From the NCBI GenBank assembly GCA_937925655.1, contig CALAMC010000013.1:1-39334 (forward strand): 39,334 nt of DNA, written 5' to 3'. The stretch's first letter is position 1. Each line of letters opens with the position of its first letter. Below are positions 1 through 7,262 of the stretch, piece after piece. This DNA comes from an uncultured candidate division Zixibacteria bacterium (GTDB taxonomy: Bacteria; Zixibacteria; MSB-5A5; GN15; PGXB01). The notes beneath the pieces are model-generated. The model was not told where the DNA came from. It worked only from the letters and a program-made list of their open reading frames with translations, and ran no database searches. Made by a program: the position numbers and the translations under genes.

Positions 1-486
1 GACCGGGTCGAAAACGAAAAAAACGGAGCGATTCTGACCGATGAGCATAAGAGGCTATGTACCCTAATAGGTTCCGACGGTCGTTTGTGCACGGTCGGTT
101 CCGACGGCGATCTCAAGGAACAGGTGGCACAGCTTTCACGCCTTACTGAATTGTATCTTCACGATGATATCTATGATAGGGTCAGTTATATAAATATAGA
201 ACATCTCAAGCGGCATTATCCGGGCTTCAAGACGCTCATTTCCTTTCGCGGCTTCGACAAAAACGAACTTTTAGAACTGGCTCTGGGCGGAATAAAAATC
301 CCTTCGGGCATAACCCGCGTTTTTTTGCCCAAGCGGGCGCTGGGACTCAATATGGAACTGGAATTTCTAAAAGCCGACCTTCCGCTTGACAAAAAAAACA
401 AAGAACTGGACGCAATGATTCTGACCATGGTTCGGAACAAATCGATAAGATTCTACCGCGAGCCCACTTTTGCTTTCGATGAATAA
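1..486 (+). CDS. 3' part of an unrecognised protein gene (5' end outside window)
   Basis: The frame is open from base 1 to the TAA at 484-486, giving at least 161 residues, so the gene starts before the window. A TTG at 85 could look like a start but has no ribosome site and the frame continues upstream of it, so it is probably internal. The visible part is soluble, with no membrane segment. Its C-terminal third has a distinctive stretch (LGGIKIPSGITRVFLPKRAL) and ends RFYREPTFAFDE. I do not recognise the family. The next gene, a TrpB2-like enzyme, begins 25 bases downstream on the same strand, so the two may be co-transcribed. Confidence 0.75.
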   Translation, partial: DRVENEKNGAILTDEHKRLCTLIGSDGRLCTVGSDGDLKEQVAQLSRLTELYLHDDIYDRVSYINIEHLKRHYPGFKTLISFRGFDKNELLELALGGIKIPSGITRVFLPKRALGLNMELEFLKADLPLDKKNKELDAMILTMVRNKSIRFYREPTFAFDE

Positions 487-511
487 TATAACGAGATAAA
501 GGAGAATGAAG

Positions 512-1867
512 ATGGATAAAACCCGCTACCTTCTGGATGAAAGCGACCTGCCTCGGGCCTGGTACAATATTATACCGGATCTGCCCCGGCCGCTGGACCC
601 GGTGTTGCACCCGGGAACAAAACAACCGATCGGCCCGGCCGACTTGGCCCCGCTGTTCCCGATGGAACTGATCAAGCAGGAGGTCAGTCGGGACGGCTGG
701 ATCGAAATTCCCAAACCGGTTCGGGAGGTTTACAAGCTGTGGCGCCCGTCACCTTTGCATCGTGCCTTGCGGCTGGAAAAAATGCTCGATACGCCGGCAC
801 GCATCTATTACAAAAACGAATCGGTCAGTCCGACCGGATCGCACAAACCCAACACGGCGGTAGCCCAGGCATTTTACAATATGAATGAAGGGGTCAAGCG
901 CCTCGCCACCGAAACCGGGGCCGGACAATGGGGCAGCGCCCTGTCGTTCGCATGCAAAACCTTCAACCTGGGTTGCACCGTCTATATGGTCAAAGTCAGC
1001 TATGAACAGAAACCATACCGGAAAACTCTCATGCAGACTTTCGGCGCGACGGTGCATCCGTCGCCGACCGGGCTGACTCGGGCCGGCCAGACCGTTCTGG
1101 CCGAGCACCCCGACTGCACCGGATCGCTGGGAATAGCCATCAGCGAAGCGGTCGAGGACGCCGCCACTCACGATGATACCAAGTACTCCCTGGGCAGTGT
1201 TCTCAACCATGTCTGCCTTCACCAAACGGTGACCGGGCTGGAAACCAAAACCCAGCTTGAAAAGCTGGATATTTATCCCGATGTTTTAATCGGGTGTGTC
1301 GGCGGCGGCTCGAATTTTTCGGGTCTGATATTTCCCTTTGTCAAAGACAAGATGACCGCACATAAAAATCTGCGCCTGGTCGCGGTGGAACCGACCGCCT
1401 GTCCGACTTTAACCAAGGGCATTTATCACTATGATTTCGGCGATACGGTCGGACTGACGCCACTGATGAAAATGTTCACGCTCGGTTCACAGTTTATCCC
1501 GGCCCCGATTCATGCCGGGGGCCTTCGCTATCACGGCGATGCGCCGATTCTGTGCTTGTTACACGATCAGAAGTTGATTGAGGCGGTAGCCTATCGCCAA
1601 TGCGACGTCTTTTCGGCGGCTATAACCTTCGCCCAAACCGAGGGAATCATCCCGGCACCGGAAAGCGCCCATGCCATTCGGGCGGCCATAGATGAAGCCC
1701 TAAAGTGCAAAAAATCCGGCGAGGCCAAAACCATCGTTTTCCTGTTGAGCGGGCATGGCTATTTTGATCTGGCCGCCTATGAAAACTACAATTCGGGGAA
1801 ATTGATCGATGCTGATTTCCCGGAGGAATTACTTAAGGATTTGGCGTCAAAACTCCCGCAGGTTTAA
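512..1867 (+). CDS. trpB2: TrpB2-type tryptophan synthase beta chain-like PLP enzyme
   Basis: A fold-type II PLP enzyme of the TrpB2 branch, which in characterised members condenses indole with serine. Visible signatures are SPTGSHKPNTA with the Schiff-base lysine near residue 112, ETGAGQWGSAL directly after it, and the glycine-rich phosphate loop CVGGGSNFSG. About 451 residues with an N-terminal extension is normal for TrpB2 and longer than TrpB1. Two ATGs are available, at 506 and 512; AAAGGAG at 498-504 lies 7 bases before 512 and only 1 before 506, so 512 is preferred. No trpA or other trp gene is visible here, so a stand-alone or salvage role is possible. An intrinsic terminator follows at 1921. 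Confidence 0.93.
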   Translation: MDKTRYLLDESDLPRAWYNIIPDLPRPLDPVLHPGTKQPIGPADLAPLFPMELIKQEVSRDGWIEIPKPVREVYKLWRPSPLHRALRLEKMLDTPARIYYKNESVSPTGSHKPNTAVAQAFYNMNEGVKRLATETGAGQWGSALSFACKTFNLGCTVYMVKVSYEQKPYRKTLMQTFGATVHPSPTGLTRAGQTVLAEHPDCTGSLGIAISEAVEDAATHDDTKYSLGSVLNHVCLHQTVTGLETKTQLEKLDIYPDVLIGCVGGGSNFSGLIFPFVKDKMTAHKNLRLVAVEPTACPTLTKGIYHYDFGDTVGLTPLMKMFTLGSQFIPAPIHAGGLRYHGDAPILCLLHDQKLIEAVAYRQCDVFSAAITFAQTEGIIPAPESAHAIRAAIDEALKCKKSGEAKTIVFLLSGHGYFDLAAYENYNSGKLIDADFPEELLKDLASKLPQV

Positions 1868-1920
1868 ACATTCCGGTTGAATCACAATTGACGGATGATG
1901 GAAGAAATCAGATGGATGCC

Positions 1921-1950
1921 CGGCGGGTTTGAAAACCCGCCGAGTTTTTA
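1921..1950 (+). terminator. intrinsic terminator after trpB2
   Basis: Perfect inverted repeat CGGCGGGTTT (1921-1930) and AAACCCGCCG (1933-1942), followed by AG and a run of five T. The apical pairs would open to give a normal loop. The hairpin core belongs to a family seen again at 16083 and 39020. Confidence 0.75.
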
Positions 1951-1964
1951 TGTACAGCATGATA

Positions 1965-2504
1965 TTACTTGACAATCTTCGCGATTTGCTTGAATTTTTC
2001 GCCTTCGGCCCGGCCGAGCATTTCGAATAATGACATCTCGACCGTCGTCAAAATCGCTCCGGCCTCTTTCATCCTCTCGATTCCGACCCGACGATTGGAT
2101 TTATACCGCGATGAGACCGCATCAACCACCAGATGGACTTCGTAGTCGTTTTTAATCAGGTCCAGGGCGGTTTGATAAACGCAAATGTGCGTCTCGATGC
2201 CGACCAGAATTATCTGTTTTCGGCCGGTGGCCCCAAGTTTATCCATGAAGGCCGGATTGCCACAACAGGAAAAAGTAACTTTCGGAAGCGGCGTGTTGCC
2301 GGTCAGGACTTCCTTTAAAGGGGCAATCGTCTCGCCGAGCTTTTCGGGCACCTGCTCGTTCCATATAATCGGGATGCCAAGGACTTTCGCCGCCTGGGCC
2401 ATTCGGACCAAATTCTCGAACAATATTTCTTTGTCTTTCATCAGGGTGGCCAATTTGCCCTGGACGTCAACGATGACCAAGACTGCTTTATCGGATGTAA
2501 GCAT
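1965..2504 (-). CDS. isochorismatase-family cysteine hydrolase
   Basis: A 179-residue protein of the isochorismatase/nicotinamidase-like superfamily, closest in style to the YcaC-type hydrolases of unknown substrate. The expected catalytic triad is visible: Asp13 in VIVDVQ, Lys75 in LPKVTFSC and Cys108 in GIETHICVYQ, with the cis-peptide region directly before the cysteine. AAAGGA is placed 6 bases before the ATG. The gene is divergent from pepF and convergent with trpB2, so it is probably monocistronic. Substrate cannot be read from the sequence. Confidence 0.9.
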   Translation of the reverse strand: MLTSDKAVLVIVDVQGKLATLMKDKEILFENLVRMAQAAKVLGIPIIWNEQVPEKLGETIAPLKEVLTGNTPLPKVTFSCCGNPAFMDKLGATGRKQIILVGIETHICVYQTALDLIKNDYEVHLVVDAVSSRYKSNRRVGIERMKEAGAILTTVEMSLFEMLGRAEGEKFKQIAKIVK

Positions 2505-2598
2505 AATGTTTCCTTTCGCCTGTTTCGGGATATAAACGCCCCGAATTTACCGCGGTTCAATTAAAATAATAAATAAACGAATCCAAGGATAAATGAAC

Positions 2599-2627
2599 TT
2601 GTCAGACCGGGCCCGGTTTTATTTATT
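2599..2627 (+). promoter_or_regulatory. candidate sigma70 promoter of pepF
   Basis: TTGTCA at 2599-2604, 17-base spacer, TTTATT at 2622-2627, putting transcription start near 2634. The spacer holds the palindrome CCGGGCCCGG (2607-2616). The -10 is weak, so this is tentative. Confidence 0.35.
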
Positions 2628-2662
2628 GAAAAATATAACCATAAAGCGGCGAAAGGGAAATA

Positions 2663-4477
2663 ATGACCACACAAACCACGCATGCCATACCGCAAAGGCA
2701 GGATATTTCCGACCAATACAAATGGAACCTGGCCGATATATATCCTTCAGAAAATGACTGGGAGGCCGACTATAAAAAGGTCCAGGAGCTTATCGGGAAA
2801 GCCGACGGTTTCAAGGGACGACTCGGTGCATCCGCGCAAGCCCTTTTCGAGTGCCTGGAAACAAAGGCCCAGATATCCTTGATTTGCGCCAACTTGTACC
2901 AGTACGCCCGGCTCAACCAGGACCTCGATAACCGTCAATCGAAATACCAGGCTTTGACCGAACGCGCCGCCATGCTTCATTCCCAAGCCGCTGCGGCCTG
3001 GTCATTTGTCGAACCGGAACTTCTCACCCTCGATGATAAGACGCTGCGTTCTCTGGCCGCGGATTTCCCGAAGACGGATATTTACGATTTCATGATCGAG
3101 GAGTTAATCCGTTCGCGCGCCCATATCCGTTCGGCTGAAGTCGAGCAGCTTCTGGCCCAGTCGGCCATGATCGCCCGTGGACCGGAAACCATTTTCAGCA
3201 TGCTCGATGACGCCGATATGAAATACCCTGCTATCATGGATGAAAAGGGACGGGAGGTCCCGCTCACCCGCCAGCGTTTTGCCAGGTTCATGGAGTCGAG
3301 TGACCGTCGAGTCCGCCGCGACGCCAACGACGCCTTCATGGGGGCATACAAAGACCATATTAACTGCCTTGGTGCATCTCTGGCCAGTGCTATCAACGGC
3401 GACATATTTTATTCGCGTGCCCGCAACTACAAAAGCTCTCTGGAGATGGCCCTTGACGCCCATAATATTCCGATGGCCGTGTATAAGTCGCTTATCGAAA
3501 CAACCGAGAACCATCTCGAAGGCCTGCATCGGTGGATGGCCCTGCGGAAAAAAATACTCAAGCTGGACGAATTGTATCCCTATGATATTTACAATCCTCT
3601 TTTCCCGGAGCAGGATTACGAGATTCCCTATGACAATGCGGTTCGGCAGGTACTCGAGGCGGTCCGCCCGCTGGGTGAAAAATACGTATCCGTTATGAAG
3701 CAGGGATTCGAAGAACGCTGGGTTGACGTTTTCGAAACCGAGGGCAAGGGCGGCGGTGCCTATAACAGCGGCAATTATTTGCATCATCCCTTTGTTTTGA
3801 TGAACTACAACGATACCGTGGACAACATGTTCACCCTCGCCCATGAGATGGGCCATGCTCTGCACAGCTATCTATCATCGCGCCACCAGCACTATGTCAA
3901 GTCGCAATACTCGACATTCGTGGCCGAAGTGGCCTCCACTTTAAACGAAGGGTTCCTGTTGCAGTACCTTTTGAAAAAGACCGATGACCCCAAACAAAAG
4001 CTGTTTCTGCTGAATCGCCATATCGACAACACCAAAGGCACATTTTTCCATCAGGTGCAGTTTGCGCATTTCGAGCTCATGATTCATGAGCACGTCGAAA
4101 ACGGTCAGGCGCTGTCGCCGGAAATCCTGGGACAAATGTGGACCGACCTGCTGGTGAAATACTACGGCCCGACACTAAAGGTCGATGAATTCGCGCAGTA
4201 TAAATGGTCGCGTATTCCGCATTTCTATATGACGTACTACGTGTTTCAGTATGCGACGTCATACGCCGCCTCACAGGCGATTCTGGATAAATTTCTGTCC
4301 GGTGAAAAAGGAATTATCGACAGGTATCTGGAGCTGATTTCGTCGGGCGGCAACGACTATCCGATCAATCAACTGAAAAAATGCGGGGTCGATATGACAA
4401 CTCCGGAACCGGTCCTGGCAACCATAAAGTTGTTTGGCGAACAGGTTGACGAAGTCGCCCGGCTGGCGGGAGTCTGA
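2663..4477 (+). CDS. pepF: oligoendopeptidase F (M3B metallopeptidase)
   Basis: Cytoplasmic zinc endopeptidase of family M3B that cleaves short peptides. The 604-residue length is typical. The zinc site is HEMGH at 394-398 within TLAHEMGHALHSYL, with the third ligand Glu422 in FVAEVASTLNEG. The N-terminal helical region (RSAHIRSAEVEQLLAQ) is characteristic of PepF. A ribosome site AAAGGGA precedes the ATG by about 7 bases. No signal peptide is present. An intrinsic terminator lies immediately downstream. It is flanked by a divergent hydrolase and a convergent regulator, so it is a single-gene unit. Confidence 0.95.
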   Translation: MTTQTTHAIPQRQDISDQYKWNLADIYPSENDWEADYKKVQELIGKADGFKGRLGASAQALFECLETKAQISLICANLYQYARLNQDLDNRQSKYQALTERAAMLHSQAAAAWSFVEPELLTLDDKTLRSLAADFPKTDIYDFMIEELIRSRAHIRSAEVEQLLAQSAMIARGPETIFSMLDDADMKYPAIMDEKGREVPLTRQRFARFMESSDRRVRRDANDAFMGAYKDHINCLGASLASAINGDIFYSRARNYKSSLEMALDAHNIPMAVYKSLIETTENHLEGLHRWMALRKKILKLDELYPYDIYNPLFPEQDYEIPYDNAVRQVLEAVRPLGEKYVSVMKQGFEERWVDVFETEGKGGGAYNSGNYLHHPFVLMNYNDTVDNMFTLAHEMGHALHSYLSSRHQHYVKSQYSTFVAEVASTLNEGFLLQYLLKKTDDPKQKLFLLNRHIDNTKGTFFHQVQFAHFELMIHEHVENGQALSPEILGQMWTDLLVKYYGPTLKVDEFAQYKWSRIPHFYMTYYVFQYATSYAASQAILDKFLSGEKGIIDRYLELISSGGNDYPINQLKKCGVDMTTPEPVLATIKLFGEQVDEVARLAGV

Positions 4478-4514
4478 TGTATTTTCATGGTTTGAAAATC
4501 CCACGAAACCTGGT

Positions 4515-4547
4515 AAGCGTCAGACGACAAGTTTGACGCTTTTTTTA
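4515..4547 (+). terminator. intrinsic terminator after pepF
   Basis: Inverted repeat AAGCGTCA (4515-4522) / TGACGCTT (4534-4541) with an 11-base loop, continuing into a T-run to 4547. It separates pepF from the convergent MerR-type gene. Confidence 0.8.
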
Positions 4548-4553
4548 TTTGGC

Positions 4554-5480
4554 TTACAGAGAGGATGATAAATCAAAATGCCTTTGGAAGTCAGTCAGTT
4601 TCGAAATGGCAATGGCCCCGATATCCCTGATGACCTCGGTGTACTTGGCTGCGGCTCGCCCACCGATATATATAGCCACCTCGCCGCCGACATATTTGCG
4701 CAAACTGACAAGTTCTCGTTCGATATCGGGATCATCGGCCGGATAAATCAAACTTAACGCCACCGCCCGGGCGCCATTGGATTTGACGGCGCTGGCGATT
4801 TCATCGGCCGGGATATTCGGGCCCAGATATATGGCCCGCCAACCTATCCGAAGTGCCGCAATAACGACCATCAAAGCCCCGAACTCATGCCATTGGCCAA
4901 CCGGCGTCGTTATAACTATTGACGGGGCATTCTGGGATGGACGATAGGTGCTGGCAAGATTGCCCAAAAAAGTGCGGACAACCGCCGAAGCCAGATGTTC
5001 ATGAACCACTTTGAGTTGGCCATCGCGCCACAAATCGCCGATTTTATACATGAGTGGTCCCAATATTTTTTCCAGTAAAACCGGCTTGCTGACAGCAATA
5101 GCGGCGTCATTCAGGACACTTTCGAGCCCCGCGGCATCCAAGCTTCTTACGGCATCAAGACTTTTATCGAGATAATCGATAGCAATGCCGGTATCATCAG
5201 GCGCATTAAAAGTTGACGAGTTTTTAACGCCGCTATCGCCGACCAGTTCTTTTAAGGCCTCATCTGATAAACTTGAAATCTGGCCGATACTTTCTCCCAT
5301 TTCGATGGCCTTTTTCAAAAGAATCAGGCGCTCGATCTCGCGGTCAGAAAAAAGGCGACGGCGAGTCTCGGTTCTATCCGGTTCTATAGCCCGATATCTT
5401 TTTTCCCAGATTCTTATTACATAAGTGGAAAGACCGGTTCGTTTGGCCACCGCTCCTATGGAATGTTTGGCATTTGTCAT
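4554..5480 (-). CDS. MerR-family regulator with cobalamin-binding domain (CarH/LitR-like)
   Basis: About 308 residues: an N-terminal MerR winged helix (SIGAVAKRTGLSTYVIRIWEKRY), a helical bundle and a C-terminal Rossmann B12-binding domain. Counting from the upstream GTG at 5495, the CarH hallmark residues are visible: Trp156 (GDLWRDG), Glu166-His167 (VHEHLASA) and the candidate lower axial ligand His203 in GQWHEFG, then SL and GG later in the domain. In CarH, adenosylcobalamin binding makes a tetrameric repressor that light disrupts. The ATG at 5480 is chosen because the GTG at 5495 has no ribosome site. The gene is divergent from the DUF378-fasciclin pair; the spacer between them carries repeated operator-like motifs. 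Confidence 0.88.
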   Translation of the reverse strand: MTNAKHSIGAVAKRTGLSTYVIRIWEKRYRAIEPDRTETRRRLFSDREIERLILLKKAIEMGESIGQISSLSDEALKELVGDSGVKNSSTFNAPDDTGIAIDYLDKSLDAVRSLDAAGLESVLNDAAIAVSKPVLLEKILGPLMYKIGDLWRDGQLKVVHEHLASAVVRTFLGNLASTYRPSQNAPSIVITTPVGQWHEFGALMVVIAALRIGWRAIYLGPNIPADEIASAVKSNGARAVALSLIYPADDPDIERELVSLRKYVGGEVAIYIGGRAAAKYTEVIRDIGAIAISKLTDFQRHFDLSSSL

Positions 5481-5519
5481 ATAATTCCCGCTCACATTAC
5501 TTAACTATATAAACATAAC

Positions 5520-5682
5520 TTAGACAATATTGTTCTCTAAATTTACGGATTAATGACAAGATGTCAAATAAAAATGACATAATTTATTAATATATATATA
5601 ATTATTGAAGAAAAAGGAAGTTCATAAAAAATTTGGGAAATATTAAATAATATTAGACAATATAGGAACATTTATTAGACAT
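5520..5682. promoter_or_regulatory. operator-like repeats between the B12-type regulator and DUF378/fasciclin genes
   Basis: AT-rich divergent spacer. TTAGACAATAT occurs at 5520-5530 and 5653-5663, and TTAGACAT at 5675-5682, exactly 22 bases (two helical turns) after the second copy. A second motif, TGACA-AGA-TGTCA, is an inverted repeat at 5554-5566, with another TGACA at 5575, 21 bases along. The helical phasing suggests binding sites for a multimeric regulator, plausibly the MerR protein next door. This assignment is inference. Confidence 0.5.
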
Positions 5683-5737
5683 CTCCTGTTGGAGAGAATG
5701 TAATATGAAAACAAAACCCAAAATAAGGAGAAGTAAA

Positions 5738-5944
5738 ATGAAAAAACTGGACATCCTTGTAGCCATCCTCCTCGTAGTCGGAGGACTCAACTGGGGTCTG
5801 GTCGGCCTGTTTAATGTTAATCTGGTGGCGGCCCTTTTTGGCACCAGTGTTGTGGCCACGATTGTTTATGCCCTGGTTGGATTCTCGGCCTTGTATCAAG
5901 TGTTGCAGGTGAAATCCATTCAGCGTCGCTGGGCCGAGCGCTAA
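5738..5944 (+). CDS. DUF378-family small membrane protein
   Basis: A 68-residue protein matching the DUF378 pattern: MKKLDILVAILLVVGGLNWG, then a second hydrophobic segment (VVATIVYALVGFSALYQVL) and a basic tail. Two membrane helices are predicted; the function of the family is unknown. An in-frame ATG lies at 5705 after GGAGAG (5691-5696), but AAGGAG at 5725-5730 sits 7 bases before 5738 and the family begins MKKLD, so 5738 is preferred. The first ribosome site is caught in a small hairpin (TCTCC 5682-5686 / GGAGA 5691-5695). The fasciclin lipoprotein gene follows on the same strand, so co-transcription and control by the divergent B12-type regulator are likely. Confidence 0.85.
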   Translation: MKKLDILVAILLVVGGLNWGLVGLFNVNLVAALFGTSVVATIVYALVGFSALYQVLQVKSIQRRWAER

Positions 5945-6017
5945 ACAAGACACGACCGGAAAGTTAACCTTAACGCCAAAAATGAAAAAACAAATTCACG
6001 AAATGAAGGAGAAAGAA

Positions 6018-7040
6018 ATGAGACTCAAAAAAACTGCTTCGACGATTTTGCTGGCCGGACTGACCATTTTCATGGCTATCGGTTGCAGCGATGACGACAA
6101 AAATCCCATGAACAGCGGTAATCCTCGGCCGACTATGGACATAGTTGAAACCGCGGCCGCGGCCGGTAATTTTAACACTCTTCTGGCTGCCGCCCAGGCC
6201 GCCAATCTTGTTGACGCCCTAAAAAGCGAAGGGCCCCTGACCGTTTTTGCCCCGACCGATGAAGCCTTTGCGGCTCTTCCACCCGGAACGGTGGAAGCGT
6301 TACTGCAGGACATCGATGCCCTGACGGCCATTTTGACTTATCATGTTACTGTCGGTGAAGTCACAGCCGAAGAAGTCGTGAAACAAACGACCATTCCGAC
6401 TCTTAATGGCGCCGATTTGACCATTACCATTACCGGAAACGGTGTCAAGATTGACAATGCCAATATTATTGTCACCGACATCCGGGCCAGCAACGGTATC
6501 ATTCATGTTATCGATGCTGTCGTCATCCCCAACGCTAATCAGGCGTCAAGCCGGGAGATGGCCATCAAGGCGGCGGGCAACTATTTCGGTGGCGGCCTAA
6601 TTGCTTACTTGATTCAGAACGGCAAATTGCAGTGGCTTACCAAATACATAGATCTTTACACGGTTACACGCCTTTCCGGACTCAAGACCCTGGCCGTGGC
6701 CATTGACGCCGCCGGTCTTAGAAATACGGTGCGGAGCGGTGGCCCCTTTACCGTCTTTGGCCCGACCGACGCCGCCTTCGGGGCTCTTCCGGCTGGAACT
6801 CTGGAAGCCCTGGTTCAGGATCCGGTCACTTTGTCCAATATCCTGCTGTATCATGTCGTTGCCGGTAAAGTGACATCGGCCGACGTGGTTAACCTGACCC
6901 AAGCCACCATGGCCAACGGTGGTACGGTCGATATCACCGTCAACGGCGGGGTAAAGGTGAATGACGCCAACGTCCTTGTGGTCGATATCATGGCGAAAAA
7001 CGGCGTGATTCACATAATCGACAAAGTCCTTATTCCGTAA
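6018..7040 (+). CDS. lipoprotein with two fasciclin (FAS1) domains
   Basis: A 340-residue exported lipoprotein. The signal sequence ends at the lipobox FMAIGC (Cys23). Two FAS1 domains follow, about residues 40-172 and 218-340, each with the paired signatures TVFAPTDEAFAALP / YHVTVGEV and TVFGPTDAAFGALP / YHVVAGKV, and each ending IHVIDAVVIP or IHIIDKVLIP. FAS1 domains are secreted adhesion or ligand-binding modules. About 45 residues between them (rich in Tyr and Leu) are not recognisable. Of three in-frame ATGs (5982, 6003, 6018), only 6018 has AAGGAG (6006-6011) at good spacing and leads directly into a signal peptide. Confidence 0.92.
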   Translation: MRLKKTASTILLAGLTIFMAIGCSDDDKNPMNSGNPRPTMDIVETAAAAGNFNTLLAAAQAANLVDALKSEGPLTVFAPTDEAFAALPPGTVEALLQDIDALTAILTYHVTVGEVTAEEVVKQTTIPTLNGADLTITITGNGVKIDNANIIVTDIRASNGIIHVIDAVVIPNANQASSREMAIKAAGNYFGGGLIAYLIQNGKLQWLTKYIDLYTVTRLSGLKTLAVAIDAAGLRNTVRSGGPFTVFGPTDAAFGALPAGTLEALVQDPVTLSNILLYHVVAGKVTSADVVNLTQATMANGGTVDITVNGGVKVNDANVLVVDIMAKNGVIHIIDKVLIP

Positions 7041-7121
7041 TGGCGGTAATTTAAATAACAACGACTTGGCAATATAACAGAATGAGCAGGCAAATGGTTT
7101 CGAAGCAAGAGAAAAGGTCAA

Positions 7122-7190
7122 GAGCACGGTTGTCCCCCGACGGAACCGTTTGTCCTGCTCGCATGACATATCTCCCGGGAGACGACATAT
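7122..7190 (+). other. structured 3' region of the fasciclin transcript
   Basis: Between the fasciclin stop and its terminator lie a nested hairpin (GAGC 7122-7125 / GCTC 7157-7160 enclosing ACGGTT 7126-7131 / AACCGT 7144-7149) and the 12-base palindrome TCTCCCGGGAGA (7171-7182) bracketed by GACATAT at 7165 and 7184. No reading frame is convincing here. It could be a structured 3' UTR or an sRNA. Confidence 0.3.
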
Positions 7191-7218
7191 AAATCCTCCC
7201 GTTTCGTGATTGCCAATA

Positions 7219-7257
7219 GCGGCCGACCAGAAGATTAATGGTCGGCCGCATTTTTTT
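7219..7257 (+). terminator. intrinsic terminator after the fasciclin gene
   Basis: Perfect 11-bp stem GCGGCCGACCA (7219-7229) / TGGTCGGCCGC (7239-7249), a 9-base loop, and seven T at 7251-7257. It lies 180 bases after the stop codon, leaving a long 3' UTR. Confidence 0.85.
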
Positions 7258-7262
7258 GGCAT

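Noticed and set aside
85..486. Complete small gene starting at TTG 85
   Set aside because: The frame is open back to base 1 and there is no ribosome site before 85, so it is better read as the end of a longer gene.
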